Shown: piece by piece, positions 1-8,607 of the stretch | Position numbering within the stretch: position 1 is the first letter of the stretch | Layout of the letters: each line of letters starts with the position of its first letter | From: Candidatus Omnitrophota bacterium | GTDB lineage: Bacteria > Omnitrophota > Gorgyraeia > JAUYCX01 | Direction: 5' to 3' | Assembly: GCA_030692045.1 (NCBI GenBank) | Contig: JAUYCX010000041.1 | Coordinates: forward strand, 1 to 64,000 | DNA: 64,000 nucleotides | Program-made: the position numbers and the translations under genes | The notes under the pieces: model-generated | Database searches by the model: none | Told to the model about the DNA's origin: nothing | The model's input: only the letters and a program-made list of their open reading frames with translations

Positions 1-1679
1 AACTCCGAACCTAATTTTAAAAACATAGGTATAGTCAAAATCAAAGCTAAAAGCAGCAATCCCACAGTGAGTTTGCGGTGTATGAATATCCAAGCAAGTA
101 TCCTTCTGTGCCACTTGCTTAAGAAACGGGTGGCAAAATGATCTTCTAAGGAACGCGGCTTAGTCTTGCGTAAGAATATCATTACTAATGCGGGAACTAA
201 AGTAATTGAGAGTATAGCGGCCAAAAATATTGTAAACATTTGGGTTGCCGCCATAGGCCTGAAGAGCCGGCCCTCTTGTCCTACCAGGCTAAATAGCGGA
301 ATAAAACCAACGACTGTAACCATCAGCGAAGAGAAAATAGGAGGGCCTACCTCCTGCATCGCCGCTATCATTATCTGGCTTCTAGCGCCTTTAATTTTTC
401 CTTCTTTTAATTCATTTAATTTAGTATGCACATTTACTACCAACACTACACCTACATCCACCATATCTCCGGTAGCAAGGATTATCCCCATGATGGACAT
501 GATATTCACGGTTAACCTTAACCCCAACATAGGTATAAATGCAACTATAGCTGCTATGGGCAAAATGATAATTGGCATCATAGCTGAAGGAATATGCAAG
601 AGAAAGAAAATTATCATTACGGCTACAATAAGAAAGTCTTCAATTAAGACCTCGTTAATGGTCTCTAAGGATTTTAGAATGAGTTCGCTGCGGTCATAAG
701 TTGTTACTATTTTGACTCCTTTAGGCAGGTTAGGCTCTATTTCTTTAATCTTCTCCTTTACCCTGTCTATTACACTAAGAGCGCTTTCGCCTTGGCGCAT
801 TACCACGATTCCGCCCACTACATCGCCCCTGCCATCAAGGTCTGCCACTCCTCGGCGAATATCCGGGCCAAGAGAGACATTACCAACATGTTTTATTAAA
901 ATCGGCGTGCCGGTTTTATAGTCAGCTCCTACCACAATATTTTCTATATCCTTTACTGACCTGGCATAGCCGCGACCGCGCACCATGTATTCTCTGCCAG
1001 AGAACTCGAGCAAACGGCCTCCAACGTCATTATTGCCTTTGCGTATGGCTTCGACTACTTCTGTAATTGGTATTTTAAAAGCGAGGAGTTTGTTTGGCTC
1101 AACGTTTACCTGATATTGCCTCACAAAACCGCCGATAGGAGCAACCTCAGCTACGCCTGGAACGCTTTGAATATAGTAACGTAAATACCAATCCTGAAAA
1201 GTACGCAGTTCCGCTAAAGAATGCTGTCCGCTCTCATCCACCAGTGCATACTGAAATACCCAGCCCACACCAGTAGCGTCAGGCCCAAGCTCAACACGCA
1301 CCCCTTCAGGTAAACGAGAAGTTATTTTTGAAAGATATTCTAAGGTTCTTGACCTTGCCCAATAAATATCTGTGCCGTCTTGAAAGATTACATAAACAAA
1401 AGAGTAGCCGAAATCCGAAAAACCTCGGATTGCCTTTACCTTTGGCGCGCCTAATAAAGAAGTAACAATGGGATATGTGACCTGGTCTTCGATAATATCC
1501 GGTGAGCGGTCCCAGCGGGAATAAATAATGACCTGGGTATCAGAAAGGTCTGGTATAGCATCAAGCGGTAGATTCCTTAAGGCCAATACTCCGCCTAAAA
1601 CTGCTACTGCCACCAGGACAAAAACGATAAATTTATTTTTGGCGCAATATTCAATTACTTTTTCAATAAAAGTTCTCAT
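1..1679 (-). CDS. cusA: Heavy-metal RND efflux pump CusA/CzcA, 3'-truncated by window edge
   Basis: Not in the ORF track because its end lies outside the window. Translating the minus strand from the ATG at 1679 gives MRTFIEKVIEYCAKNKFIVF, then the HME-RND hallmarks LPLDAIPDLSDTQVI, EDQVTYPIVTSLLGAPKVKA, FQDGTDIYWARSR, GPDATGVGWVF and YDRSELI. TM4 holds the proton-relay aspartate region (GDMVDVGVV). About 559 of the usual 1,020-1,040 residues are present: TM1, the first porter domain and the TM2-TM6 region. It is the inner-membrane pump that, with cusB and cusC upstream, should expel Cu(I)/Ag(I) (or Zn/Co/Cd in Czc-type pumps). Family certain; metal inferred from the adjacent CsoR. Confidence 0.95.
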   Translation of the reverse strand, partial: MRTFIEKVIEYCAKNKFIVFVLVAVAVLGGVLALRNLPLDAIPDLSDTQVIIYSRWDRSPDIIEDQVTYPIVTSLLGAPKVKAIRGFSDFGYSFVYVIFQDGTDIYWARSRTLEYLSKITSRLPEGVRVELGPDATGVGWVFQYALVDESGQHSLAELRTFQDWYLRYYIQSVPGVAEVAPIGGFVRQYQVNVEPNKLLAFKIPITEVVEAIRKGNNDVGGRLLEFSGREYMVRGRGYARSVKDIENIVVGADYKTGTPILIKHVGNVSLGPDIRRGVADLDGRGDVVGGIVVMRQGESALSVIDRVKEKIKEIEPNLPKGVKIVTTYDRSELILKSLETINEVLIEDFLIVAVMIIFFLLHIPSAMMPIIILPIAAIVAFIPMLGLRLTVNIMSIMGIILATGDMVDVGVVLVVNVHTKLNELKEGKIKGARSQIMIAAMQEVGPPIFSSLMVTVVGFIPLFSLVGQEGRLFRPMAATQMFTIFLAAILSITLVPALVMIFLRKTKPRSLEDHFATRFLSKWHRRILAWIFIHRKLTVGLLLLALILTIPMFLKLGSE

Positions 1680-1806
1680 AATTAATGAGCCTACAACTTA
1701 CGGAACGATAGTGAACGTAAGTTGTTTATACGAATTAATCCCCCCTGCTTTCTTACAAAAGCAAGAAGGGGGATAAGTTCGGACTAATAAGTTATGTCCT
1801 CACTTA
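1680..1806. repeat. Composite palindromic element between cusB stop and cusA start
   Basis: On the coding strand the 124-bp gap starts at the cusB stop with GTGAGGACATAACTTATTAG, has a central hairpin with ATCCCCC/GGGGGGAT arms, and ends in AACTTACG/CGTAAGTT arms followed by GCTCATTAAT before the cusA ATG. It belongs to the AATGAGC/GCGAATT family seen at many gene boundaries here. No Shine-Dalgarno sequence is visible between it and the cusA ATG. Confidence 0.75.
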
Positions 1807-2991
1807 TTGTCCGTGCTTGTGCGATTCTCCACTAATCGCGGCTTTTAATCTACTTTCCGAATCGATGAAGAAGTTACCAGAAGTAACAACAAGGTCTCCT
1901 TCATCTAAACCATCCAATACCTCATAATATCCGCCTGCTTTATGGCCTAAAGTTACCTTGCGCGATACGAAATGCCCTTCCGGTTGAGCAATAAAGACTA
2001 TCCTGCGTTCTCCTGTATCCATCACCGCTTCTTCAGGCACAGCTAATTTTTCTCCCATCTCCACTTTAATCTTGGCATTCACAAACATCTCGGGTTTAAG
2101 TTTATTCTCTATATTCTTTATTTTTGCCCTTACATTTATTGAACGTGTATTAGGATCTAATACCGGCGTAATAGAAACTACTTCTCCTTCAAAGACATCC
2201 CCCGGATAGGCCACAGAGTCTATCTCGATGATTTGGCCAACTTTTACCAATCCCACTTCATATTCATAGATAGTCATATAAACCCACACTATATCTTCTT
2301 CAATGGGCAGATAAAGACTGGAATCAGCCTTACTGCCTGGAGACAATTCTTCAATCTGCGCCTTGCTCATTCCCAAAAGCAAAAGTTTTCTTTTTGCTGC
2401 TTCGGCCAATGATTTCATCTGTTCTTTTATTAATGTCAGATTGCTGTCTTTGGTATTTTCCTGTACCTTAAGCGCTTCGATATATTCTTGCTGGGCAACA
2501 TATAATTCTGGGTCATAGGCAATCCTACCTACGGTGTTGATTTCCTTAACCAACTTTCTTTTCTGAACCGCTTCTTTTTTTACGCCGATAAACTGCTGGC
2601 GTTCATAGCTAATATGGATGCCGGTTGATTCCGTTTCTTTTTCTTCTTCATAAACCGGTATATAGTCCATACCCATCTGATCCTTCGCGGGCACGGGGGA
2701 TGTAACTTCGGGATTCATGGGATTGCGGTAATATAAAATTTTACCTGGGGACTGGGCTTTCTTTTCTATTTCTTGCGCCACTTCTTTTTTTACGAGTTTC
2801 ATCCCGCAGATAGTGCAATCTCCTGGTTTATCCGAGGTATAACCGGGATGCATAGGACAATAATAGATTTCTTTTTGAGAACTGCCGGCATAACCCTTAT
2901 GGGGCTGATACCGGCAACTTAAAATAAAACCTAGCACAAGTGCAGCTATAGATATAACTATAACAATGATAACAATATTTTTCTTTTTCAT
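1804..2991 (-). CDS. cusB: CusB-type RND periplasmic adaptor with two heavy-metal-binding motifs
   Basis: Membrane-fusion protein linking CusA to the outer-membrane channel. An N-terminal membrane anchor/signal (about residues 5-25, IVIIVIVISIAALVLGFIL) is followed by a heavy-metal-binding domain with YYCPMHPGYTSDKPGDCTIC (about 43-65) and a second degenerate copy, YYRNPMNPEVTSPVPAKDQM (about 88-110). The rest has HlyD/CusB barrel and hairpin features (PIEEDIVWVYMTIYEYEVGLVKVGQ; VSITPVLDPNTRSINVRAKI). At 395 residues the length is normal. Its start overlaps the cusC stop by 4 bp, implying coupled translation. The Cys/Met motifs favour copper or silver as cargo. Confidence 0.93.
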   Translation of the reverse strand: MKKKNIVIIVIVISIAALVLGFILSCRYQPHKGYAGSSQKEIYYCPMHPGYTSDKPGDCTICGMKLVKKEVAQEIEKKAQSPGKILYYRNPMNPEVTSPVPAKDQMGMDYIPVYEEEKETESTGIHISYERQQFIGVKKEAVQKRKLVKEINTVGRIAYDPELYVAQQEYIEALKVQENTKDSNLTLIKEQMKSLAEAAKRKLLLLGMSKAQIEELSPGSKADSSLYLPIEEDIVWVYMTIYEYEVGLVKVGQIIEIDSVAYPGDVFEGEVVSITPVLDPNTRSINVRAKIKNIENKLKPEMFVNAKIKVEMGEKLAVPEEAVMDTGERRIVFIAQPEGHFVSRKVTLGHKAGGYYEVLDGLDEGDLVVTSGNFFIDSESRLKAAISGESHKHGQ

Positions 2992-4253
2992 TTTTTCACC
3001 TCGCTTAAATCTATACCCACAGCCCGCTCTAAATCTGCTAAGTTCATATTGTATTCCACTAAAGCCTTATAATATTCCATTTTAGTTTCTATAAGCATTC
3101 TCTGATTATCTACCAGCAGCATAAAATCTCCCTTGCCCGAGGAAAAAGCTGCTAAAGAACTAGCGATAGAACTCTCCAATATCGGTATAAGATTGGTTTT
3201 ATAGAGATTGATTTTATTCTTGGCAATTTTTATCTTCGTAGCTAAATCTTTGGTCTCAACAAATGCCTTATTTTGCATTGCCTTATAAGCAGCTTCTGCT
3301 TCTTCGAGGTTAGCGATAGCCTCTTTTACTTCATAGCGCTGTTTTGTCCAAAACCAGAAAGGCAGACTAAATGATAACATTAAATCCCACGGGCCAATTG
3401 AACCAGAGGTTATTCCGCGCTGGACTAAACCAGCCATTAAATCAGGCAAGAAACTCCTTTTGGCTAATGATTTGGCATATTTGTTTTTTTCTATGGCATA
3501 AGAAAAGATAATTAGCTCTGGCTGATTTAACAGTGTTTCCCGATAAAGAGATTTAATATCAACTTGAAATAAGAGATTTTCGTTTAATTCTGGCGTGCCC
3601 ACAGGAAGTTCTGGCTCCCTATTAAGCAGAGTGTTTAAGCGTGTTTCTTTGGCTGTTCTTTCCTCTCTTAAATTTAAAATCGTATTACTTAATCTGGCAA
3701 TCTCCAAATTCAATTTAAAAAGTTCTTCCTGTGTAATTTCTCCTATTGCATATTTTGCATCAGCGGTTTTGACTATTCCTTTTAACAAAGCTAAACTTTG
3801 CTTATTTAATTCTATTTCCGTATCATTCATAAATAAATTATAATATGCATTTTTGACAGAATTTATGACCTCAAGCTCTTTCTGTTTATATTCAGAGGCT
3901 ACCATTTGTGATTCTACCAGCGCAATCTTTCCTTTTAAAGAAAGCTTGCCAAAAAAAGGAAACATTTGAGATATAGAAAGCATTCTATCCTCGGACATAG
4001 TCTTATCCAATTTTAAAGTGCCTCTCTGGATTTTTTCGAAAGTAAGCCCCACATTCGGATTATCCAAAGACTTTGCTTGAGGAATGCGTGCTAATGCAGA
4101 CTCCCAGCGCTTTTTTGCTGCTAAGATTTCTGGATTATTCTTTTTTGCCTCTTCAATTAAAAGATTTAAAGAAATAACATCCTGCGAAAAAAGCATTCCA
4201 GAATTTAGAGAAAATAAGCAAACCAAAAATATACTAAGGATTTTTTTAAGCAT
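2988..4253 (-). CDS. cusC: CusC/TolC-family outer membrane efflux channel
   Basis: Outer-membrane channel of the tripartite metal pump. A signal peptide (ILSIFLVCLFSLNSGMLFSQ) is followed by two OEP repeats, each mostly alpha-helical; LIEEAKKNNPEILAAKKRWE and NLDNPNVGLTFEK are typical of the first repeat. At 421 residues the length fits the family. It starts 15 bp after the csoR stop and overlaps cusB by 4 bp, so csoR-cusC-cusB-cusA looks like one operon. The specific symbol rests on context. Confidence 0.9.
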   Translation of the reverse strand: MLKKILSIFLVCLFSLNSGMLFSQDVISLNLLIEEAKKNNPEILAAKKRWESALARIPQAKSLDNPNVGLTFEKIQRGTLKLDKTMSEDRMLSISQMFPFFGKLSLKGKIALVESQMVASEYKQKELEVINSVKNAYYNLFMNDTEIELNKQSLALLKGIVKTADAKYAIGEITQEELFKLNLEIARLSNTILNLREERTAKETRLNTLLNREPELPVGTPELNENLLFQVDIKSLYRETLLNQPELIIFSYAIEKNKYAKSLAKRSFLPDLMAGLVQRGITSGSIGPWDLMLSFSLPFWFWTKQRYEVKEAIANLEEAEAAYKAMQNKAFVETKDLATKIKIAKNKINLYKTNLIPILESSIASSLAAFSSGKGDFMLLVDNQRMLIETKMEYYKALVEYNMNLADLERAVGIDLSEVKK

Positions 4254-4268
4254 CTTTAACCTTAAGCT

Positions 4269-4538
4269 TTATTTTATAAACCTTTCTACGGAATCAATCA
4301 GTTCTCTTATCTTTTCAGAACCGTTCTTAGATCTAATAGAATCAGCCACGCAGCTTTCCAGATGGCGCTTCATTACACTTAAAGCCGCTTGTTCTAAAGC
4401 ACGGCACACCGCGGTAATCTGATTGATTATCTCAATACAGTAACGCTCCTCAATAACCATTTTCTGTAAACCGCGTATCTGGCCCTCGATTCTTTTTAGC
4501 CTTAAGAGAACCTCATCTTTTGTATCCTTGTTAATCAT
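4269..4538 (-). CDS. csoR: CsoR-type copper-sensing repressor (DUF156)
   Basis: All-helical metal-responsive repressor of 89 residues. The family core LLRLKRIEGQIRGLQKMV is present, and the Cys-His-Cys copper ligands are visible in RYCIEII and KRHLESC. The W position of nickel- or formaldehyde-sensing relatives does not match, which favours CsoR. It is the first gene of the efflux operon and should release its own promoter when Cu(I) binds. The ATG is preceded by GGGGG about 6 bp upstream. Confidence 0.9.
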   Translation of the reverse strand: MINKDTKDEVLLRLKRIEGQIRGLQKMVIEERYCIEIINQITAVCRALEQAALSVMKRHLESCVADSIRSKNGSEKIRELIDSVERFIK

Positions 4539-4587
4539 ATATACCCCCTACCAGTATATAGTATATCTGGAAAGACAAGTTTGTCAA
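4539..4587 (-). promoter_or_regulatory. csoR-cus promoter and likely CsoR operator
   Basis: On the minus strand TTGACA (4582-4587) is separated by exactly 16 bp from TATACT (4560-4565). The start region holds ATATAC ... GGGGGTATAT, an imperfect palindrome with a G-rich core resembling known CsoR operators and lying between the -10 box and the csoR ATG. Promoter seen directly; repressor binding inferred from position. Confidence 0.7.
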
Positions 4588-4599
4588 GGCTTTTTTTAA

Positions 4600-4849
4600 T
4601 TTTTTAAAGGCCTGAATTTAAAAGAAAGATTTGATTAAGAAAAGTTATTATGGAACGACCCACGGGCAAGCCCGTGGTACCTATATTTACCCCGCCTCGT
4701 AAGATGTGCCAAAATTCTCTACGATAATTTTGGCACACTCGGCGGGGTTATCCGCCGACTTGCTTTGGGCTTGCCCCTTAAGTGACATCCGCCGAAGCAT
4801 TATTTCCCATTTATCCCCGAGCAAGCTCGGGGTTTTCTGCGAAGGCGGA
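4600..4849. repeat. Patch of stacked palindromes
   Basis: No gene here. Several hairpins follow one another: ACGGGCAAGCCCGT, GTGCCAAAATT ... AATTTTGGCAC, CCCGAGCAAGCTCGGG, and ATCCGCC/GGCGGAT copies. The GGCGGAT and TCCGCC words recur in other intergenic patches of this window, so this is repeat-derived DNA rather than a decayed gene. Confidence 0.6.
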
Positions 4850-4883
4850 TAAAAAAACGATAGCCGCGGGTTGCGGCTATCGT
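4850..4883 (-). terminator. Rho-independent terminator after the PilZ-like gene
   Basis: Minus strand: ACGATAGCCGC and its complement GCGGCTATCGT form an 11-bp stem with a 5-nt loop, followed directly by a run of seven T residues. It lies 24 bp past the stop of the gene at 4907-5446. Confidence 0.88.
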
Positions 4884-4906
4884 AAAATTATAAAAGTTTA
4901 TTTAGT

Positions 4907-5446
4907 TTAATTAGTTATTGAACTTACGTAATTTTGGGTTAGGATTTCTTTTAAAGAATTCCTACAAGCTTCCCCTGGAATTAATACTAAATTGTACTCT
5001 TGATTTAGTAAGCCATGTTTATGATAAGGACTGACCCTAAGAATTCTTGCATTACATCTTATGGAGTTTGCGTAATTAACACTATCTTTATGCTTAAAGA
5101 TTATTTCAACAGGTGTATCTGTGGGTAAGTTCTCAACTATTTTACAAGATATTGCTTCCAAATTGATATCATTTGGCACCGCAGTTAAACATATCTGGTC
5201 TTTTTTAATAACTAACCCCAAATTTAAAGGAAATCTTCTGTAGCGCCTTTTCTCAATAAACAAATCATGTTCTTTATCTTCTTTTAAATAAACCTTCTTC
5301 CAAGCTTCGCCATATTTTTTTATCCAATCTACCGCAGCTGTTGCAAAACCAATCTCTTGACCTCTCTTCTCGCTTTCAATCCATTTATGTTTTCTTATTT
5401 CTGCTAACGCCCTAGAATCTTTCAAAAAAGAAAATCTTTTTTTCAT
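4907..5446 (-). CDS. PilZ-like domain protein
   Basis: 179 residues, soluble. An N-terminal segment (EIRKHKWIESEKRGQEIGFATAAVDWIKKYG, about 15-50) leads to a PilZ-like beta domain beginning EKRRYRRFPLNLGLVIK (about 65-82). The arginine cluster resembles the RxxxR c-di-GMP motif, but the second motif D/NxSxxG is replaced by NDINLEAISC, so nucleotide binding is uncertain. Single-gene unit with its own terminator. Family assignment moderate; partner process unknown. Confidence 0.55.
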   Translation of the reverse strand: MKKRFSFLKDSRALAEIRKHKWIESEKRGQEIGFATAAVDWIKKYGEAWKKVYLKEDKEHDLFIEKRRYRRFPLNLGLVIKKDQICLTAVPNDINLEAISCKIVENLPTDTPVEIIFKHKDSVNYANSIRCNARILRVSPYHKHGLLNQEYNLVLIPGEACRNSLKEILTQNYVSSITN

Positions 5447-5586
5447 CCGTGGTCTCCTTTTTTAATAAATTTAAAAGTAATTATAGCAGACTTTGGAATG
5501 AAGTCAAGGTTTTTAAGCGCAACTTAGGAGGATTTTGTCGACGAGTAATTAAAAAAATAAAACACGAAGCGAAAAATTAATAAAAA

Positions 5587-5802
5587 TTATTTAAATTTAC
5601 CTTTTATTGATTGCGGAAGGATATTTTTGTAAAGATCCCTAAAATAATTAAAGAAATTATTCCAGTTCAAACTGTAGCTTGTCCTAAGATACTCTATGCC
5701 GGCTATATCTTCTTTCCATTGTTTAGTAACAATTGTGTTGCTCTTAAAAAAAATAAAACCAATAAAATAGATTATCATGATAATTAGTAGAAATCTTCTC
5801 AT
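5587..5802 (-). CDS. Small single-span membrane protein, unknown function
   Basis: 71 residues with one N-terminal hydrophobic segment (FLLIIMIIYFIGFIFF) followed by a basic, aromatic tail. It begins 2 bp after the TVP38 gene stop and is read from an ATG preceded by AAGGGAGA, so it is probably translationally coupled to that gene. I recognise no family. The next 140 bp (5447-5586) hold no feature I can name. Confidence 0.6.
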   Translation of the reverse strand: MRRFLLIIMIIYFIGFIFFKSNTIVTKQWKEDIAGIEYLRTSYSLNWNNFFNYFRDLYKNILPQSIKGKFK

Positions 5803-5803
5803 T

Positions 5804-6505
5804 TCATTCTCCCTTCTTACTTAAAAATGACTTTTTAATAAAGACGCCCAAAATTATTGCCAAAGCTAAGTAGATTAAACTAAAAACAAAAATAATCTTA
5901 TTGTTTAAAAAATATTCCGCCATCGCATTAGTATCCTTAAAAATACTTAAGCCAACCGCAGCCAAAATAAACTGCAGCCAAAATATGCGCAGTGGCGAAC
6001 CCAATGCACAGGCTAAAAAATACTCCTTAAAGGAAACTCGAGTTAATCCAGCGGCGATATCCAAGAAACGAAAGGGAATAAGTGGCACGGCCCTTAAGAC
6101 AAACACCCCAAAGAATCCCAATTTAGAGATTTTTTTATCAAGATTAGCAAAACTTCCTTTTAATTGGTTTTCTACAAAATGCCTGCCTAAAAAGTGGCTG
6201 AGGTTAAAAAGAATCACGGCATTTATTATTTCTGCCAAGAAAACTAAGGCGCTGCTTAAATACGCACCAAAGATAATCGCTCCCACTACCTTGAAAATGT
6301 CTTTGACAAACCAGATAAAAAAACTTAACACTACATAAAGGAAAATAAAAAGTATACCTGCAATAACAAAGGGAAATTTTAATAAGAGGCTTTGTAAATA
6401 ATTTGTATCGATTTTGCAGTACCGGCCCAATAACCAGCTAAAAAATAGAATTAAAATTAAGGCAAGAAAATTGAAAAGATTTTTTGAAGCAGATTTTTCT
6501 TTCAT
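5804..6505 (-). CDS. TVP38/TMEM64 (DedA-like) membrane protein
   Basis: 233 residues with about five to six hydrophobic spans. The SNARE-associated/TVP38 core is visible: FIWFVKDIFKVVGAIIFGAY, then FGVFVLRAVPLIPFRFLDIAAGLTRVSFKEYF, matching the family F-x-x-R-x-x-P-x-x-P-F signature. Members are thought to move or scramble lipids, or help maintain the envelope; the substrate is not established. Coupled to the small membrane protein downstream. Confidence 0.85.
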   Translation of the reverse strand: MKEKSASKNLFNFLALILILFFSWLLGRYCKIDTNYLQSLLLKFPFVIAGILFIFLYVVLSFFIWFVKDIFKVVGAIIFGAYLSSALVFLAEIINAVILFNLSHFLGRHFVENQLKGSFANLDKKISKLGFFGVFVLRAVPLIPFRFLDIAAGLTRVSFKEYFLACALGSPLRIFWLQFILAAVGLSIFKDTNAMAEYFLNNKIIFVFSLIYLALAIILGVFIKKSFLSKKGE

Positions 6506-6533
6506 GGATAAACCTTAGCTTATCCTTAAAAAG

Positions 6534-6812
6534 CTATTTTTTATTTTTTGATTTATCTACTTTTTTGTCTTTTAACCTTTTCTTCTTTCTATCTTCAAGC
6601 CCTAATTCCTTCCAAAGCTTATCTCCTAAGCACTCCCGTGCTGACTTACACCAGTCAATGCAAGAAGGAAGTTTATCTTGCCTTACTTCAGTTTTGCAAT
6701 TAGGGCATTTACGTTTTAATTCGTCAGAAAAAAACTCAATTAGATACCCGCAAGCTGGACACTTTATTATCTTAGCATCTAAACCTTTTTCTCTGCCGGG
6801 ACATCTATCCAT
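6534..6812 (-). CDS. Small zinc-ribbon protein
   Basis: 92 residues. Two CxxC pairs (CPACGYLIEF and CPNCKTEV) make a zinc ribbon, followed by a Cys-containing helix (SCIDWCKSARECLGDKLW) and a strongly basic tail (KKKRLKDKKVDKSKNKK). Proteins of this shape often sit near Fe-S assembly genes, as here, 2 bp downstream of an Nfu-type protein. A metal-binding or RNA/protein-binding role is inferred. Confidence 0.7.
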   Translation of the reverse strand: MDRCPGREKGLDAKIIKCPACGYLIEFFSDELKRKCPNCKTEVRQDKLPSCIDWCKSARECLGDKLWKELGLEDRKKKRLKDKKVDKSKNKK

Positions 6813-6814
6813 CG

Positions 6815-7036
6815 CTAAACTGCCTCAACACTTTTTATTTCAGGAACCTCTTTTTTTAGAATTCTCTCAATGCCCATCTTCAACGTCATCTGGCTCATTG
6901 GACAGCCTCCACACGCGCCTGTAAGCCTTACCTTAACAATGCCATCAGAAGTTACTTCCACCAATTCCAGACTTCCACCGTCAGCTGCAAGCATGGGCTT
7001 AATCTTTTCTATTGCTTTCTCAACTTTTTCGCGCAT
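6815..7036 (-). CDS. NifU C-terminal-domain (Nfu-type) Fe-S scaffold
   Basis: About 73 residues with the Nfu motif CGGCPMSQMTL, whose two cysteines bridge a transferable [4Fe-4S] cluster between two subunits. I place the start at 7036 (MREKVEKAIEKIKPMLAADG), not the track start at 7084, because GGAGG lies 5 bp before that ATG and the family begins there. The chosen start immediately follows the DUF6775 stop (7038), so the genes are coupled. Stand-alone Nfu supplies clusters to apo-proteins such as the ferredoxins nearby. Confidence 0.9.
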   Translation of the reverse strand: MREKVEKAIEKIKPMLAADGGSLELVEVTSDGIVKVRLTGACGGCPMSQMTLKMGIERILKKEVPEIKSVEAV

Positions 7037-7037
7037 A

Positions 7038-7706
7038 TTATCCTCCATATTTAATTTGTGATAGCACTTTTTTATGCTTGGCACAAAAATCTCCCTTTAT
7101 TATCTGTGAAAAAATCAAATCCTTCTGCCAATGGCTATTGTAAAGCCGACAACTTTTTGTTGAGCAAAAAGGATTACCCAATATCCAAAAAAATATTGCT
7201 TGGGCTACATAACCTTTTAAAACTTCAGTTAAGCGCTTATCACCATAATCAATAAACTTACCCCTAAATTTTTCTTTAAGCCAATCTTTCTTTAATTCCC
7301 AAATACCTAAAGACTCAAACTGTTTTTTGTAAAGATAATATTTCTTGCCTTTTGCAGGAGCTTCTACTATGCCTGACAATGAAATTACAACGGGCTGACT
7401 AAAAATTGCCGCACGTAGATGCAATCGCTTAAACTCATCCTCTGTGGCGATAAGCCTATCAGTTAAAACTATATCGCAAGTGGTTTTTCCTTTAGAGGCT
7501 GAGATTTTATTAAACGCCTTATGGGTATTTAAAAGATCAAAAACTATTCCCCTTGTTTTAATTATTTGACTTTTTAAATGAATGACTTTAACCTTTATTT
7601 TGCCAAAGGTTTTTGTGATAAATTTACTTAATTTTTTAAAATCTATTTCCCTTAGATTCTCATGATATATATAAACAGTTTCGGGTAAAAAAAACTTTTT
7701 CAACAC
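7038..7706 (-). CDS. DUF6775-like putative metallopeptidase
   Basis: 222 residues. The C-terminus has clustered cysteines and histidines (NPFCSTKSCRLYNSHWQKD and GDFCAKHKKVL) that resemble the DUF6775 family, and the order next to a Thi4 gene fits what I remember of that family in archaea and anaerobic bacteria. A metal site is likely, but I see no classical HExxH. It lies 3 bp after thi4. Family call is from memory and moderate. Confidence 0.5.
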   Translation of the reverse strand: MLKKFFLPETVYIYHENLREIDFKKLSKFITKTFGKIKVKVIHLKSQIIKTRGIVFDLLNTHKAFNKISASKGKTTCDIVLTDRLIATEDEFKRLHLRAAIFSQPVVISLSGIVEAPAKGKKYYLYKKQFESLGIWELKKDWLKEKFRGKFIDYGDKRLTEVLKGYVAQAIFFWILGNPFCSTKSCRLYNSHWQKDLIFSQIIKGDFCAKHKKVLSQIKYGG

Positions 7707-7709
7707 GCT

Positions 7710-8501
7710 TTATTTCTTAAGAATCTTTAATACAACTTCGGCAGCCTTCTTTCCGGAAAGCAGCATCGCACCAAAGGTAGGCCCCATTCGTGGAAGTCCA
7801 TAAGTTGTTGTTACTGACATCCCGCATACAACTAATCCCGGATGGACTTCACTCGTGTGCTCAACAACTAAATCCTCTGAACGCTCAACCCACATCGCGC
7901 CAAAGCCTGGCATCTTTATTAAGCCGCGCTCTTCAAGTTTTCTTACTACACTTGCATCATGGCCTGTGGCATCCACTACAACCTTTGTCTCTAAGGCAAC
8001 TGGGTCAACGCAGGTAATCTCCCGAGGGAGGCTGGAAACAGGGGTCCAATTTACTACAGCTCCGGCAACGCGATTATTTTCCCTTAAAACTAAATCATCA
8101 AAAATGGTCATATTGGCGAACTTTACACCTGCATCGCAAGCCGAAGCAATTAATTTAGAACAGGCATGGGGGCCATCGGCAACAAAAAGACCTTTACTAT
8201 ACTCTTTATAAGGAATGCCCAATTCTTTAAGCACTAATTGTCCGGGCTTACGCACAGTAAGTTTATTCATTAAATACCCGCCAATCCAAAAGCCACCCCC
8301 TAAATAATTATTGCGTTCAATGATAAAAACCTTAATATTCTTTTTGGCAAGCTCTCGCCCTGCCATAAGGCCAGAGGGGCCTGCACCCACAATTAAACAA
8401 TCACTCTCCACATATTTCTGGAATTCCTTGGCAAACTCGGCAACGATTGCGCGAGTTACCTCCTTTTCTCCCACATTTGCAAATATCTTTTTTGTCTTCA
8501 T
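7710..8501 (-). CDS. thi4: Thi4-type thiazole synthase, cysteine-bearing
   Basis: 263 residues, archaeal-length Thi4, making the thiazole half of thiamin from NAD, glycine and a sulfur source. The FAD/NAD fold [16 protein letters not shown] is near residue 40, [13 protein letters not shown] follows, and the C-terminus has [22 protein letters not shown]. At the sulfur-donor position the sequence reads [10 protein letters not shown]. Sulfide-using methanogen enzymes have His here, whereas yeast-type suicide enzymes have Cys. Start supported by AAGGAGAG upstream. No TPP riboswitch is visible upstream. Confidence 0.92.
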   Translation of the reverse strand: MKTKKIFANVGEKEVTRAIVAEFAKEFQKYVESDCLIVGAGPSGLMAGRELAKKNIKVFIIERNNYLGGGFWIGGYLMNKLTVRKPGQLVLKELGIPYKEYSKGLFVADGPHACSKLIASACDAGVKFANMTIFDDLVLRENNRVAGAVVNWTPVSSLPREITCVDPVALETKVVVDATGHDASVVRKLEERGLIKMPGFGAMWVERSEDLVVEHTSEVHPGLVVCGMSVTTTYGLPRMGPTFGAMLLSGKKAAEVVLKILKK

Positions 8502-8509
8502 AAAGCTCT

Positions 8510-8580
8510 CCTTTTCAAATGAGCCTACAACTTACGGAAACGAAAGTTGACGTAAGCTGTGGTCTTACTTTATTATATCA
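8510..8580. repeat. AATGAGC-family palindrome upstream of thi4
   Basis: Reads AAATGAGCCTACAACTTACG on the plus strand, then CGTAAGCTGT: a near-identical copy of the start-side element of cusA. It ends right at the thi4 Shine-Dalgarno sequence. Confidence 0.7.
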
Positions 8581-8607
8581 CACTTTTTTTTACGACCAAA
8601 ATATTTC

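Noticed and set aside
166-1776. Plus-strand ORFs at 166, 712 and 1528
   Set aside because: They are shadows of the cusA gene, which is open on the minus strand with full RND motifs but missing from the track because it leaves the window.
8502-8607. TPP riboswitch before thi4
   Set aside because: The gap is only about 100 bp and is filled by a palindrome; no CTGAGA/ACCTG-type core.
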